A stretch of DNA of 64,000 nucleotides. Source: Sarcocystis neurona. Its lineage: Eukaryota; Apicomplexa; Conoidasida; Eucoccidiorida; Sarcocystidae. A program made the translations under genes and the position numbers. The notes beneath the pieces are model-generated. The model ran no database searches and was not told the origin of the DNA. It saw only the letters and a program-made list of their open reading frames with translations. The stretch is taken from positions 3,483,373-3,547,372 of the forward strand of contig KL647290.1 of NCBI GenBank assembly GCA_000727475.1, in the 5' to 3' direction. Of the stretch, positions 46,173 through 61,000 are shown in pieces (position 1 is the stretch's first letter; each line of letters opens with the position of its first letter).

Positions 46173-49100
46173 GGCACTTCATAGATGGTACAGTGAAAGG
46201 GCGTACACAGTAAGGTGCGCCACGTGCACGTGCAGCCATTTTCATTTGTGTTCTCAATATTGTGTAGGGAGGGTGGCTAATTCGTACGCATTCCTGAGTA
46301 GGCCAAACATGGAGGAATGCTTGCGCATGTGGCAGCGAGCTTTACACAAGTACCCACTAATCATTGGAAAGTGGCAGACCGGCATAATTATTAAACATGG
46401 TCACCGCTGTGGAATTTTACAGGAGCGCACATGACTGCAGTTAGACAGACACACGTCCGAGTACTCTCCCACTTACCCTCTTGTGTACTATTAGACGTAC
46501 ACAACCCAGACTATCCCGCTTCATACTCTTGATTCGTACACGGCAAGCAGCAAATTAAACTAGGTCCCAAATGGGAAAGTATAAGTTGTCCAATAGAGAA
46601 AATTCTTAGTGGTTGCTTACTGTCATAAAGTAGGCAATACGTAATGCGGTTGGACCTATAAGTATGACAGCAATCCTACACGTCGCCTGTGAGGTTCGCG
46701 CATGCGCACACCGGCATACAGGGATATTCCTACGTATAAAGATGCATACTGGTACCGCATGCTCGAAAAAGCAAAAGCAGTAGCTAACCCCACATATATA
46801 GATATACACCGCCTGTAGGAAGCACCACACCTGGCGCACGTAGAACCGTTGCAAGCACTCCGTTCGACACGAAGCACAGTAATCCGTTGGACGGAAAACT
46901 GGCGTTGCTTCCTACATGTATACACGTATACGGCTGCAGACTCGACTGCATAGCAAAGGGACAGCAGGGTTGTTGAGAAGGACTGTTGAGCTGGGATACA
47001 TTGCGCATTTGTTCATCCCGCTTTGTGCAGAGCCACTGCTGGCATCGAAAAGTACAGCAAACTTGAACACACGAATCGAAGACTGCATGTGCAGGTGGGC
47101 GGAGAAATTCTGGAATCGCATGCAAGCGGATGCATGGCTGAATGTGTTCTGTGGGGCCACATCCACGCGGTGTTGTCCTGGGACTGCCTCTGGCGAAGTG
47201 AGATGGTATCCTTTCTCTTTTACTTCTTTGTCTTCTTCGTCAACCACTCATTCGTCAGCAGCCGAGCAGTAGAACACCATTACGACGCACATCAGAACGC
47301 CACAGTTGACGCGTCTGAAACCCTAACCTATGTACACAGCGGTTCGTGGGATGGATCGTGTTATATAGCAGCAACGATTACGTTCGACGCCTCTACCCAC
47401 CTTTGAATCAATCCACATAGACTTCGAAAAAGTAGCATTCACGAAGAAACCAGGCATCCCTCTTTGTATTTAGATTCCTAGCCTACGGCTCACTGATTCA
47501 AGTAAATGTTCAATTACTAACCCAGCTTTCACTTGCCTGAGATAAGATGCTTCGTTCCTCAGTAGTGGAAACCTAGCCGGTACCAATATTCCGATCTCTA
47601 AGTGCTTCTTCATTTACATGCAGTGCTTCACAGCTGGAGCAATTTTCCTGCAGGAGAGATGTGGCAGTGATATTTTTCTACAAATACATCGTAGATCTTT
47701 CCGCTTGTGCGTAGACTGCATGTGACGACGTGTTACTTTTCTTGATAGATGCGCAAGTTACCAGATGGTCGCCGTCCCACGAGCCAACGAGCCGTCGCAG
47801 GACTTTGTCACCTCTCTTCTGCCTCACGTTTACTGACCAGCACGTGCCTTGTAAGAAATCTGTAGGTTAGAATGCTCCAGGCCTTTGTTTATAGGTAATT
47901 GCAAGCTGAAAACGTATTCGGCACCTCAAGCTGAATTTAAAACGACTCACTTCCATCATATCCGTTTCTGCAGTCCCCACCTTGAATGTAACCTGTTGTC
48001 GAAAGGTTCACAACCTGCACGCGAATGGCCGTTCTCTTTGTCGGGTCATAGTGAACCTAATCTAATCTACTCGAATTCGAATATAATTGTTTGAAACAAT
48101 CGTGGTAGTTGTTTATTTCTTGTTGACAACTATAGTGGTTCTTTCGCCCTGCGTTTTGCGCTCTTCTGCAAGGATCAACTTTCTACTGGTGAAACAATGC
48201 TGCTGTTTTATTTGTCTCTATTATCTGCCGTGTGCACAGCCGCGTCAGATGCGAAGAGTATCCCTATGCATCAACAAAGATAATAAAGGGTCCACGGGTC
48301 AAAAACTGATACCGTTTGCACCGCGAGTCCAGACGAGTGAACGCGGCTCCCTGCTTTACCAGGTCTGGCGTGTACGTATGTGAAGTGTTAGACTTACAGC
48401 TTCTGAGACGAAGGTTTGCTCCCTCTCCTGTGATCACAGCTACAAAGAGAGCTCGTACACTCTCTTGAAGAAGAAATGTTTACTCTGCTCTCATTACTCT
48501 CCCCGTTTAATTCAGCAGTTTTAGGAAGTCTTCCCACGAATTGAATGCCTGCCTCTACAACGACGGAATAAACTCCAGAGAGTATTCGTACTCAGGAGCT
48601 TACTACGCATACTTATTTAAGTTCGTGTTCTTCGTGTATCGACATATGGTGCGGCACAGAGGAGCTGCAGCAGCGTCAAACGCGCCTAACGACGGGGGAC
48701 GCGATAGACGGAAGAAGAAAACATGCCTCTTGCATTTCCCTGAGAGCCACCTATGTATCAAAGCTTGTAGGCTGCGGACGCGGGCAATAACAACATGAGG
48801 CTGCTTACGCTGCCGTCACATAGAGTGTTGCGGGTGCTGTCGCTCCTGCCTCTGTCGCTGCTGTTGCGTTTCCTCGCGCTGCTCCCTTCGCACCTACTGG
48901 CGTTGCACTTGTAGCAACTGTTCTCGAGTTCGCTGCTGGTGGTCCTGTTGCGAGAGTCGCCTGTCCGGCTGTACTTGTCTGTGCTGCTCTTCCATCTAGT
49001 TCTGATGGGTGTGAGCCAGTCTTGGCTAATTCTTCGAACTTGAGCAAGGGTGAAGTACCGTGCTGCGGCATGTCGTTTGCGAAGTGCAGCTGAACGGAAA

Positions 49101-50896
49101 AGTGTGATAGGACTGCGGCAAATTTGAAGGTATCATAAAAATGTAAAAGTCGTCAGAAGAAAAACTCCCGCAGCCCTACGAAAGCCTGTACGTGTGATAC
49201 TACAGCAGGGGCGATGCCGCTAAAACTCGTGTACTGTACGGCTACGTCATAACTTCACCGAGCGAGTCTTATTATTGGCAGGCAGAGCCAGATTAAAGAC
49301 TGAAGGAAGGACTCTCGCTGTGTGTCCGTCAGCACAGTCCGTCTACCCTAGCAGCAACTGAATGTTTCACGTTAAACGCGAATGTGACAGTCTTCACCGC
49401 ATGGCACATTAGGATTGAAGGCAGGTGAGAAGTGTTGGTGCTCTGGCGTCCACCTGGTACTGCAGTACCTTCGGATATACAGGATGACAACACCATACGA
49501 GTTAACGTGAGACCGTCGCTAAGTACGTCGACGGTCAGCTGCTACCGAAGGAGAATGGAACAGTCAAAAGTCACCCACCATCAACCAGAGCGCAGTAGAC
49601 AGCACGAGAAGTCGTGTTCGCTATGAGGAACAGCATTCCCCATCCAGCAGACGAATGGAAATACATCAGTGAATATAAAAGAGTAGCCGCAACTAACTTG
49701 TGAATCCTGTTCGGACTAAATTAGCACATGGAATTTCACTAGTAGTGCCACACGACGTTGTTGATTTCGGGCGTTCTGTGCTCATAAAAATTGACTGTCA
49801 GATCTAAGCGCGCAGATGCACTACAAGTGCGTTTTCGTGTGTACCACCGTGTCATACACGTGCCTGCGCAGTAAGGGCATAATGGGCAGTAGCACGTCGT
49901 CTAATTGAATAGCTATGTATATACATAAACCTTCACGGATTTTGACGTCTAAACACAGTCATATGCGTAGATCATGCAAGTGAAATACGAGGGCCTACAC
50001 TCGAGTGCATTCTCTTGTCGTTTGGCAAGCAGAAGCCTTGGGCGTCTAACTAAACACATCAGGAAAAAAGGTGTTGTCTTGCACCAATTTATGTATTTAC
50101 GGGGGAAAACTCCTTGCTACACCAGTCGCACTATTCTTACCAGTAGCGGAACCGTGAACGATCGTAATAGTCGTGCGTACCGGCGGGGAGTTACTCGCAG
50201 AACACGACGTTCCTGCTCCACTTCACGTGGCGCACTGAGGTGGCAGCTTTCTTCTTTCGAAACGAGCTATAATTCCTTGAGTTTGATAGAGTATTTCCGC
50301 GCACTGGCACGTGGCATACAATCACCTGTTCTTTCTTCTCAGCACTTCTGCACGGCAGCGGCTCGTTGAAGAGGGTATACGGTAGAGTACACTGTTTGAA
50401 AAAAGGTTTCCCCTGCCGACAAATAAGTTCTTTCAGTTGCTCCACGGAGACATTGTACCCACGCATATACATATGCATATGCATATATATACGTACATGC
50501 ATGTAGGAATGGCTTATTACCTGGAAGGCATAGAAGCAAGATGCCGCGAGTGAATCTGTGCAAAATTGCACGTTTATGAAACAAGAGCAGCGGTGCTGCC
50601 TGGCAGAGTCCCGCTACAGCTGGTGTCGGAAAAGACAGAACCCGTTTATATCTGTGTACGTGTATATAATTGTGCATGACTATACATACATGTTTATATA
50701 AACGTGCATTCACATACAGCTGAATTTTACGTAGTTTTAATCTAAGCTGTGCACGAGTACATACGCTGTTGGTCTTATGCATATACAGCTTTGTTGTTCT
50801 GCGCACATATAGAGCAGGTAACGCAGAAACAGTGGGTACACCGATGCACCCACCCCTCTGCTAGACACACACATCCTCATGTCTGCAGCCGGCTCT

Positions 50897-51454
50897 CTAT
50901 AGCTCTTCCTTTTCGTGTGGCCAGGATGCCAAAGCTGACGGTGTTGTGACCCCACTGCTTCTTCTTGCTGGTTCTGCTTCTGCTGTAGCTTCTGCCGCTG
51001 GTTCCTCTGCTTCACGTTGCAAAGTAATGTGTGGCTCGTGCTGACGGTGCGTCGCCAACTTCGGCCGTTGCTGCTGCCGCTGCTCGTGCTGCGCTTCATG
51101 GTCCCGCTGCTGCTGCTGGTACGGCGTCTCAAAGTCCCACTGTTTCTGCTGCACGTGGTCGTCCTGTAACTCTAAATCCCACTGTTGCTGCCGCAGGCGG
51201 GTTTCAATCTGCTGGTGCAGCATCTGGTCTCTGGCTGCTCCTATTGCGACTGCCTCGTTCTTTTCAATGAAATGCAAGTAACCAGTAGTAGCGGCGTGGT
51301 GCACGGCTAAGCCGCAGAGCAGCAGCAACAGCAACAGGAAGAAAGAAACACACGCGCGTCGCAACTCAAACGACGAGCTCTTCCGTTTCGTTAGATCCAG
51401 CACCTGCAGCAGGGCCAGCAAGCAAAGTTGCAGTAGTAGATATTCATAGGCCAT
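50897..51454 (-). CDS. Small Gln-rich predicted membrane protein with C-terminal KEEL
   Basis: A 185-aa single-exon frame whose ATG follows an in-frame TGA directly (TGA ATG G). Two hydrophobic segments lie near residues 4-18 (a possible signal or anchor) and 37-53 (a run of Leu, a likely membrane span). The rest is Gln/Glu/His-rich, with two WDLEL/WDFET repeats in a QQQ context. The last four residues are KEEL, a variant of the ER-retrieval signal KDEL/HDEL. The Gln-rich part follows a degenerate CAG tract, so translation is not certain. It sits 637 bases downstream of the SEC12 gene on the same strand. No family recognised. Confidence 0.4.
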   Translation of the reverse strand: MAYEYLLLQLCLLALLQVLDLTKRKSSSFELRRACVSFFLLLLLLLCGLAVHHAATTGYLHFIEKNEAVAIGAARDQMLHQQIETRLRQQQWDLELQDDHVQQKQWDFETPYQQQQRDHEAQHEQRQQQRPKLATHRQHEPHITLQREAEEPAAEATAEAEPARRSSGVTTPSALASWPHEKEEL

Positions 51455-52091
51455 TCACACATGTAAGTCGATGCACAGCAAAAAATTCAACATGGAGTCA
51501 CACTGTTGATACGGATATACAAACAACGACGGCGCACTGGCATAAATACATGCAGAGCCAACAGCGGCAGCAGTGGCACACCAGGGTGGAGTAGGAAGCG
51601 GTAAAAGATTACATACGCACAACACAGAAAAACTGCAGCACATCAGTGAGCAGCAGCAGCCGTATAGGTTATTCGTACGTAGGCGTGTCTACGCGCATCG
51701 ATATCGCGTACGCATGTACGCGTATGTATGTATATATATATATATGTGAATTCTATTTATAGCCATTTACATATGTTGGACGAAACCGACAAAAGGTAGA
51801 CACTGAGGTTTGTGTATCCACACGTGTCGGTATGCAGGTGACACACAAAGCTCTGCCGGCACTTGTTGCAGAGACGTGGGTATTCTACTCGAGGGGTGTA
51901 GTCACACCATTATCTTATAGGAAGGAATAGATCAGTACGTCTATGAGTGACTACGTAAAATGACTAAATACATATGCAAACATGCATATATATACATACG
52001 TACAGTATGTCTACATATGACAGAAAAACTACACAACCCGCAAGCACAGATATATGCACTTACGTCATGCAGACACATGCACGTATACCGT

Positions 52092-55000
52092 TTATACACC
52101 CTCTTTATATATATTCGAATGAATGCATCTGTCTGGGGACATTTCGCGTTCTGGAGTGAAAGAAGACTTGGAGGCCCGGCCTCTGTCGAGCAAGAGCATG
52201 GCAAGGTTGACAAAAACATACGCGTACGCGCTGCTGCCAGAACTTAGGGCAAGCACTGCTTCACAGGGGTCGGGTACTTCTGCAGTAGACAAATATGAGT
52301 AACTTACACAGTAGTGTCTTTGTGGCTGCGGCTGTGCGCGTACGCGTTTGTACACAGTTGTGTGGCGGACACGACATCTGAATGAGTGGTCCGCTTAACA
52401 AAGAAAATCAGCATCCAGAGAGAGCAGTATGGGCGCTTGTATGTAGAAGCCTTCGTAGTCTATATACGCGTCTGCAGTCCAGGTGTATGTGTCTAGTATT
52501 CATTACACGTACCTGCATGTGTGGCGTAGTGTAGGTGAAATATATACGTGCAGTCTACCGTGAAGTCAAAACACGAGTTGTCCAGTTCCACTCCAACGTG
52601 TAACGCAGTGCAAATCAATGGTCTCTCCTCGTAGGGGAACGGCTGTAATAGTGGCACTACCGTAGACGCCGTGACAGTAATTAAGTGGCGTTAGGGGGAT
52701 ACACTGCGTTTTTACAGGGGTGTGTCCACGTGATGCTTTGCACGGAGCACAGGCAGAGCGAGAAACGTCGAACGACGACCTGACGAATTTGTTGCTGCAC
52801 GAGCCGAAAGACGACAGGGAGAAGAGAACTTCAGACACCAAAGAACGTGACTTTTCAAATACACGGCGCACACATTTGTACTGGTATACTCTTTACGTTA
52901 CCTGGTCAACAAACATCGCAGAAGTAACGAAATTTCGTAGAAGCGTGCTGGGTCGGATGTCTTGCAATAGAAGTAGGTTTTCTTACACGTATGTATTCGT
53001 ACGTATGCCTATTTGCGTATGTATATATCAAAAGCTGAGGACCCCTTAGTCAGCGGTCAGTGTAAAACAAAGCTAGTGGTGTTCAGCCGAGTAAGCACCT
53101 GCGCGCGGCAATAAGCATGTACAGAATATAAAAATTGGCAGCACTGCATAGACGACGGTGCGTGTGTGACCGACGGAATTGATTTCTGTCGTTGCGTCTG
53201 TGCAGGAACATATAAAATATGCGTGAGCAGGCAAGGATTTCCATACGCGTGTGGATATCAATCAGAGATGGCGTTTTCAACCGTTCTTCGGTCAACGTGG
53301 TAATCAAATGCAGAAACGGAGCAAGAAGCGTATGACTGCGGGCCGCAGACCCGCCCACGGGTGAAGAGGATGCGACTCGGGAAACTCAGTTTTTATGAAA
53401 CCAACTGCAACTACTGCTACGGGCGAGTTTGAATAGCTTCAGTCTTTGTACCCGTGCGCAAACGTTAACAGAAACACTTACAAATGCTAAAACAGGTACG
53501 GCTGTGGTAGTAGAAATGCATGTACAACGACAGCCTCATATATATATATATTATATATATATACTTGTCTCCGGGGCTGCCTCTATGTCGAGTTATTTAC
53601 CTTTGCGTCTCTCTACCTATTTTCTGGTCTAGCTCTTCCTCTTGTTTTTTTAACTACGCACGCGTGTACACCTATTTACCCCTGCCGACGTCTTTACCCA
53701 CCTCTGTGTCTATTTACGTTCAAGAGTTCCTTGCACGGCTACCTGTATATCCACATGCATCACCGGCTTACAACAATCGAATAGTCTGCACTGGTCGAAA
53801 CGAGAAAGCGATTGCGTAGGAAAGCCAATCCAGTGACCGGCAGTTCATGTCGCTGATGCTGCGCGACGACTCTCAACCTACACAACACCAACAACACCGC
53901 GTCGTATTCCTACACGAAATACAGGTAAAGAAGGACAAGACAGGTTTACATGAAGAAAGACGAGTTTGAAGAGTTTTGGGTCGCAACTCTGCCATCACGT
54001 ATACACGTAAGCGCATACACATATAGAGAGATCGTCGGTTTTGTTTCAATTGTATGAGTACACAAACCGGCGGTCACCTACTTCAGTTTTACGACCACGA
54101 AGTAACACGTAGGAGCGCATCTATGTAAATATTCGGGCACTCGGAAACCCACAAACGCGTTTACACGTGGTCAAACGTATAAACGGATGCAGCAAAAATC
54201 GCCTTCAAAAAGATCTTGCGCATGCAGTCATACGCAGCACATCTATATCCATATAGACATACACACTTATTCACACAAATACACATACACAAACTTTTTA
54301 ACACGTGAGAATACGTATACCGAGTAAGAAAGTCACAGCCTTTGTGTACGTGTTGTACGAGTGCATTGACACACACACAGGTGCACACATGTATACCTAC
54401 GTATAGACACATAGTTACCTAATATACATAGATGCACACTATTTGTCTATCCCTATATAGGCACAGACGGATATGGAGATGCGTACGTGTACACGTACAT
54501 GTACAGAATCTGTGCGTACGAGGCACACCATCTCTAGACAAAGGACAACGTGTGTACACATATACGTACCTATTTGTCGTCCTCTGTCTGTCTCTCTCTA
54601 TATATGTACGTAGATGTTGTCCATGTGCATGTGTACATGCAGAGGACGGCGAAAGAGGGACGAACACGGGCGTGGAAGATGATGGCGCGCCTTTCGCAAA
54701 ATTCAACAACATCCACTTTTTTCACATCCGCGTTCTTCTGTGTCTCCAGGTATGCAGAAACGTGAATCTAAGGCAGTCACCGTCTAAGTCTTACATCCAT
54801 AACGATACTTCGAGTCATGATGCCAGCGCTACGCCATGCTCACTCAGCACATTACAAACGCAAATATATACACAAATATGTATGTGTATTCCCCCCTGGT
54901 TCTTAACACGCATTTTATCGAGCAAATATGCGTACTTGTAAGTAAATCGGCGCCACTGTTGTCCAACACTGCAGACCGGGTGGAACGGCAAATCCCGATG

Positions 55001-58000
55001 CTAGCAGCGTACCCACCGGTCTCCGTACACATTTACACATACATACATATATACTCCGGCACAAATAATCAGGGCTGTCTCCCCTAGACCCAGGTGCAGA
55101 AGGGTCTCGCGCAGGTCCCACACTTGCAGACTGCCCACTCGCAAACGTCACCACCGAAGCATTTTGCACTCACAAGCGTCCCACATATACGGCTATGTGC
55201 ATATATGCATATACATATATATATATATATGCATCCGTCCGTCGTATAGCCATGACACTTCTTCATCAAACACGCGTATATACGCGTGTATGCACAGAGA
55301 GATACGAATGGGGAGTTGTTGGATTCTGTCCAGCACGTGTGAATAACCACGTATACACGTACACATTATACATACATACACGAAAGTCACGCTTGAGTCG
55401 GTTCTAAGCCTACACTCTAAAGAGGCGTGTATGCATACAGATGTATATGTGTATACAGGGAAAAGCTAGTCTCTGTTGCATGTACGTTACAGGGACACAC
55501 GCAAACACACATGTGCACGCATATACATATATATTAGAAGACGTACCCCCTGTCAAATACTTTACATTTCCCGTCAGCAAATCCCAGTGCCAGCAGCATG
55601 CCGTCTTCGCTGACCGCTGCTTGAGAGCAAGGCACCCCGTCTTCACACGTGCACTCGCACAGCTGCGTGACCGTTACCGCAGAAGTAGGGGCAACAGCAC
55701 CTCCAGCAGCAGCGTCACAGGGCAAAAGAGGAGACGGAGCGGCTTGTGGGGGTTGAACGGATAAGTCGTCGTTCTTCTTGTTGCTGGCGGCAGCAGAATC
55801 GACTGGTGGGCCACTGTCGTACGTAATTGACCTGCGGCAGTAACGGCAAAGGAACACGAAGAAAGAGAGAGAGAACACGACGAACTCCATCCGACTTAAA
55901 GACGCACCTTTTATTTCATTGCTTCATGAAACGCTCGGCACAGAATAACGCGAACTTCCGCAAGCAATCACATATATATATATATACATCTGTATATGTG
56001 TGTACTTAAACAGACAAGAATGGGGACGAACGTGGCCTTGCAGACATTGTCGGCCGGGAGAACTGCTGCGCCGTGAGTGAGAAGCTGGAAACGAGTGTAC
56101 TTCACGCGGAGCGACAGAAAATTTTCGCAATACAGATTGTCAGGCGTATACACGTACAAGTGTATCTGTACGTGTAGTCGCTCAATATAACAGAGAGACA
56201 AATCACAACATATATATATATACATACCAAAAAACTCTCTGTTCTGTACGCATTGGACACGAACGCGCGCGCGTTTATTAGTAGAAAAAGGGGATTCTAA
56301 GGCAAAGGCGTGTTTACACATGCGTACGTGTACGTGCATATATTTATATATATGTATATATGCTTCCATCTGATATGAATACGTACGTACGAAGCCTAGG
56401 GGGGCACTAGGTGCGGTGGCAACAAAATATACTTCAGGTGACATGGGAGAGGAGAGGGCACGTAACCGCAAAAGTGAGGGGGAAGACTGATAGGAAAAAG
56501 TTCTTTCTTTATTAAGTCGCTGGTGCTGCCAACAGAAGAATGTGCCGCTGCCAAGTGTGCAACTGCGTGGTAACACGTGCTGCACACAAACAACGCAGAA
56601 GGGGAAATAAGAGAAGGCGAGAGGAGGTGGACAAAAGGGGGAGATGCAGAAAGACGAAGAAAAAGTGGGGACGAACCAAGACGCAGAATAGAAGAAAGAA
56701 GTAGCAGACGAAGAAAAGACAGCCCAAAAGGAGAAAGACGGAGAAGAGGAGAGAGTAGAGGACACGTACCATCCGACAAAGTAAGAGGGGCCGCGAGGAC
56801 TCGAAGAAGCGACCGCGAGTAGTCGCTGCATCCCGTTCTTTTCTACCACGCCCACAGGTGCGGGGATAAACCTGAGGTAGAATAGGCAGGGCACGTACAT
56901 ACAGTCTGTGGGTTGATTTACACTACATTTGCGGCACAAAAGAGGGCAGGAGTGCGCAAGAGAAAAAAGCGGACGCAGCACTCTGGACGGAAAGAAGGGC
57001 ACGTCTGAGTCTACGCACACCGGTGCGAAGATTGTGTGATTCACAGGAGCCTATACACACACAAACACAAGTATACACAAATATACGTGTCTACACGTGT
57101 ATTTATGTAGTCGCAGAGTTACACCTGAATATTCAGGTAGGTACCCGGGAAATATGCACGTGCACGTCTGTATGACAAAGTGAATATACACACCAATGTG
57201 GGGGTGCGCGTGGAGGTAAAACGACGTCCAATGATACGTCCGTCTCTCTATCTCTCTATCCCGTCCTGCTTCTACGTGTGCGCATTTCTTTATCTTCACT
57301 AGTAGTATATACGCGGACAGACACGTGAGTTCGTCAAACGTTGAGAACGAGACTTCTTCGTCTCTCCTTTCCGCCTTTTATCTCATTCTGAACACACTCA
57401 CATATTTATGCATATAGACACATATAGTTCTTCTGTACAGTGTGTCTGTGTGTTTGTGTGTACGCGGAGGCATGTGAGCCTCGCTACGGCGTGGGTCTAG
57501 CTGGGTCTATCTCCGTCCGCCTCTCCTTCGCTTTCCATTTTTCGTCATTTTCATCTACTCAGATACATACGAATATAAAATACGCGTCCACCTGTAGCAG
57601 ATACGCAAGCGCATGGAGAAGACGGTGCGACGCGAAAGAGAAGCGAGGAAAGGCAATACAGACGCCTTCACGCGTCCACCTGCATATTCACCCACTGATA
57701 TGCATAGAGGTCTGCGCAAGTAGTCTCTGGCACAAAGTAGGTAACATAACAAGCACTCAGACAAAGCAAGAGCTTGCACTGGGTCTCCCTAGGTATAGGA
57801 AATGACTGTTCTGTAGAGGCGGCATATAGTCTGCGCGACTGCCCATGCAGGCGGTACGAAACCAGTAATGAAGACGTGACTTCAGGATTCACTTTTGTGG
57901 GCGTCGGCCGCCCGTTGACGCAGACGCAGGGATTTTACTTCGAATAATCTGCTGCGTGTCTATTAGACGTCCGTCACGTACGCGCGCGCCGCGCACACAT

Positions 58001-61000
58001 TCTCCGGATCCAAGGACTATAAAACCCCGTACGCCTCCTCCACACATAGAGACACATACGTATACTTTTCATGTGTATGGATTTCCACAGAATCTACGGA
58101 TACACGTAAAGTTAGAACCAAGTATATACATACACGTTTTAGCCACAAAAAAGTGTGTGTATTCTTGACGTCCGTTGTCCTTGTTGGGACTTGTGTGCCC
58201 ACAGCCATGTACTTGTGGAGAAAATTCGGACGTATGTCCACGCACGTACAGATTGAATTGTTTGACAAACTAACTTTTGCTACTGCAGTTACGCTTACGT
58301 ATACTGGTGGAAGCAGTATAAACAGCGACTAAAAACAGCACTCGTTCGTACAATGTATGCGCGAGAACGGAGAAGCTCGGTACACATATGATTCTGTAGA
58401 GATACACGCATACGCGTACACTCGCCCACACATGCAGACTGACATATTTCTTCATGTATGTATTCAGGCATATGTCTGGTGATACGTACACATCTGGATG
58501 TACACACGTGGGTGTGTATTCACAGAGAAAGATAGAGGGAAGAAAGAAATCCCCCGGCAGCAACAGGCTTACCGACAGCAGCGGAAAAGAAGAGACTGCT
58601 TTCGCTTCTGCTGCTGCCTTTGGCTGTCTTTGCTGAAAACGTGCAGCAGCCGTTGCCCCTTCCAGTCCCACAGTCTCAAGTCCCCATCCGTTGCGCAGGA
58701 GACCACCTGCAACAGCAGAAGCCGCTGAACAATCGTCCAAAATGTGAACAAGTAGAGAGCAAAAAAAAGGGACGGCCATGCAAGACCACCGGGACGAAGA
58801 GAAAAAGCCAGCGCAGTCGATGAAGCAGGAACTGACAACCGACACTACCAGAAGGACACCAACAACATCAACGGAGCAATTCACCAGACGAAAGAGGCAA
58901 CGAGCGCGACGAAGAGAGGGTCAAGAGGCCGAGAGACACGGGTAAACCAGTGTCGAGACAATGACAGAAGACGTAGCAGCGGTGGAGGCAGCACCTGCAG
59001 CAGCACGAGTGACTAACAAGGCAGCAGCAGAAAGACAGCAGCACTGGAGACACACCCGAAACCGTTGCAACACTCAAGATCCGCACATCATGGGCAGCAG
59101 TAGAATAGTAATAAGCATAAGCAGCAGCAAAAAGAGGCGCCACCTGTTTTGTCGTGATGAAATGCTGTTTCTACTGCTGAAGATCCGTCTGTGGCTCTCT
59201 GTCTGCCCTCTTCTGGTGTACGTACACCTCCTTCTCCACCTGTTGGTATGTCATCTCGCGTCCTGCGTCTTCCCTTGTGTACGCCCTTTTTACGCAGCGC
59301 AGATGCGTCAGTTCCAACGCCGGGTTCCCTTTCGTGTACGCCCTGTCATTCCTGCTGTCGTAACTATAACCACGTATGTCGGCTGCGGGTCCTGCGGCTA
59401 TATCCGTCTACTCGAACTACAGCCCCGCCTTCTGTACAGAACACGCCTATTACACCTTTGTTTGTACATTGTAAAATACTGGAGACCACACCCAGACGAG
59501 CCCCAGCAAGCACACACACGTGCCTGCATACGTGTATGTACACACACCCACCTACGTGTATGTACTTGTATCCATACCCCTATATATATATATATACATG
59601 TACACTGTATGTACTTGTATACATACCCCTATATATATATATATACATACACGTATACACATTTGTGTTCCAAGTGAAAGTTGCACTAATTTTTCTTTGT
59701 AGCTCTTTCGGAACCCACACGACTCGTGAGAGGAGAAGCAGCAGGATTTTATAGCAGCGTGAGAGGTACGGCCTACCAAATTGCTGTCGCAGCTAATGCA
59801 GCAGTCTTTGATATCCCCGGCATGCCCGCGCAGTTCACACATTAGAATTGCTTCCCATATCTGTTCGCCAGCTGGAGCACCAGCAGAACGAGCAGAAGCA
59901 GCATTAGCAGACGAAGCACCGACGGCAGGGGAGGAGGCAGCGGCCTCGGCGCTGGCTTCTTCTGAGACTGGGCTGCTAGCTTCAGCGGCAGCCGGATGAG
60001 CAGGAGACGGGAAAGAAGTAAACGAAGAGGGCGTCGCAGTAGTGGCGTCCTCACGTATCGTACTCGCCGCAGAGGGCACCTGTCCAACCCTCCACACGCT
60101 GCACATTCACATTTAGTAGCAGCGGCAGCACCAGCAAAACAGAAAGTTGAACAGAAGCGGACGGCAGCCGAGTGAAGGCAGCAGCAGTCCCAGCATACGC
60201 ATAAAACTCTGGCCCACATGAAAATCTACCAGTACCATCAGCAGACACGGCTCCACGCCAAGAAGAGGGGGAAGCAGCAGCAGTCACAAACAGGAAAATG
60301 CAGCAGCAGCAGCAGCGTAGAAGGGTCCTACGGAGGACCAGAGCAGCGGTTACTGGGTTGTGTAGAAGAGGTGGCGAGAAAACACCAACAGGCACACCAG
60401 AGGACTGTGCCTCGGCTGCGGGAGCGTCTTCCTATGACTGCCCACGTCAATGTAAATACCCGCATAATATACGTATTTGTGAAGGCACAGATAGGTTAAA
60501 TCAGCAACAACAGTGCATGCATACACGTACATACATGTATACAAAATTGTATGTTTGTAGAACACAGACGGCACGAAAATTAACTCGGCACACTGTACAC
60601 GCGTAGACAGAGATACACAGACACGGCACATATACATATATATATATATGCATATACAAATATCCACATACATACATACGTACATACATAGATACGTATA
60701 TATCGTCGTGCGTGCAAATTCAAACACAGGAATATGTAGTGATATCTGCACACTTCGTGAATAACAGAGACTACCCCCTGAATACAAATTTGTATTTATA
60801 CAGATACATATACGTATACATGCGTGTACGGGTATAGACCTATATATATATATATATATGCATGTGTACCTGTGGACGCAACGCAACCAAAGACACGTGC
60901 ACATATCTAGACGTATGGAATGCGGACAAAGGACAGGGGAACACGGATCGCCTCGTAGTTTCACAGATGTAAGTGTAGATACAGATGTACGCAGGGAACG

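Larger units (their letters stand above)
43561..50896. other. Mostly unassigned region upstream of the NEK kinase
   Basis: No conserved family recognised. Two minus-strand frames look coding and are listed separately. A plus-strand frame at 46090-46434 is Cys-rich, but no consistent zinc-finger spacing is evident. 46435-48800 shows nothing I can support. 48805-49071 (minus) is an Ala/Thr-rich frame over a degenerate CAG tract, perhaps an exon. 49972-50369 (plus) is open without motifs. A single AAACCCTAACC string at about 47320 resembles a telomere unit but is not repeated. Confidence 0.4.

Noticed and set aside
47315..47330. Telomere-like AAACCCTAACC string
   Set aside because: There is a single unit only, with no tandem array, so it is not evidence of a telomere or interstitial telomeric repeat.
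52720..53049. Plus-strand charged frame, and the overlapping or adjacent minus-strand frames 52871-52566 and 53358-53083
   Set aside because: Composition is protein-like in places, but I found no splice-consistent partners and no family motif on either strand.
54640..54749. Plus-strand exon-like block with acceptor ATGCAG and donor CAG/GTATGC
   Set aside because: It is open in several frames on both strands, has no neighbouring plus-strand exon in phase, and lies within the proposed last SEC12 intron.
55968..57044. A 358-codon minus-strand frame within the SEC12 gene
   Set aside because: Only 56871-56770 fits the SEC12/PREB chain in phase. The rest is a pyrimidine-rich intron that happens to stay open.
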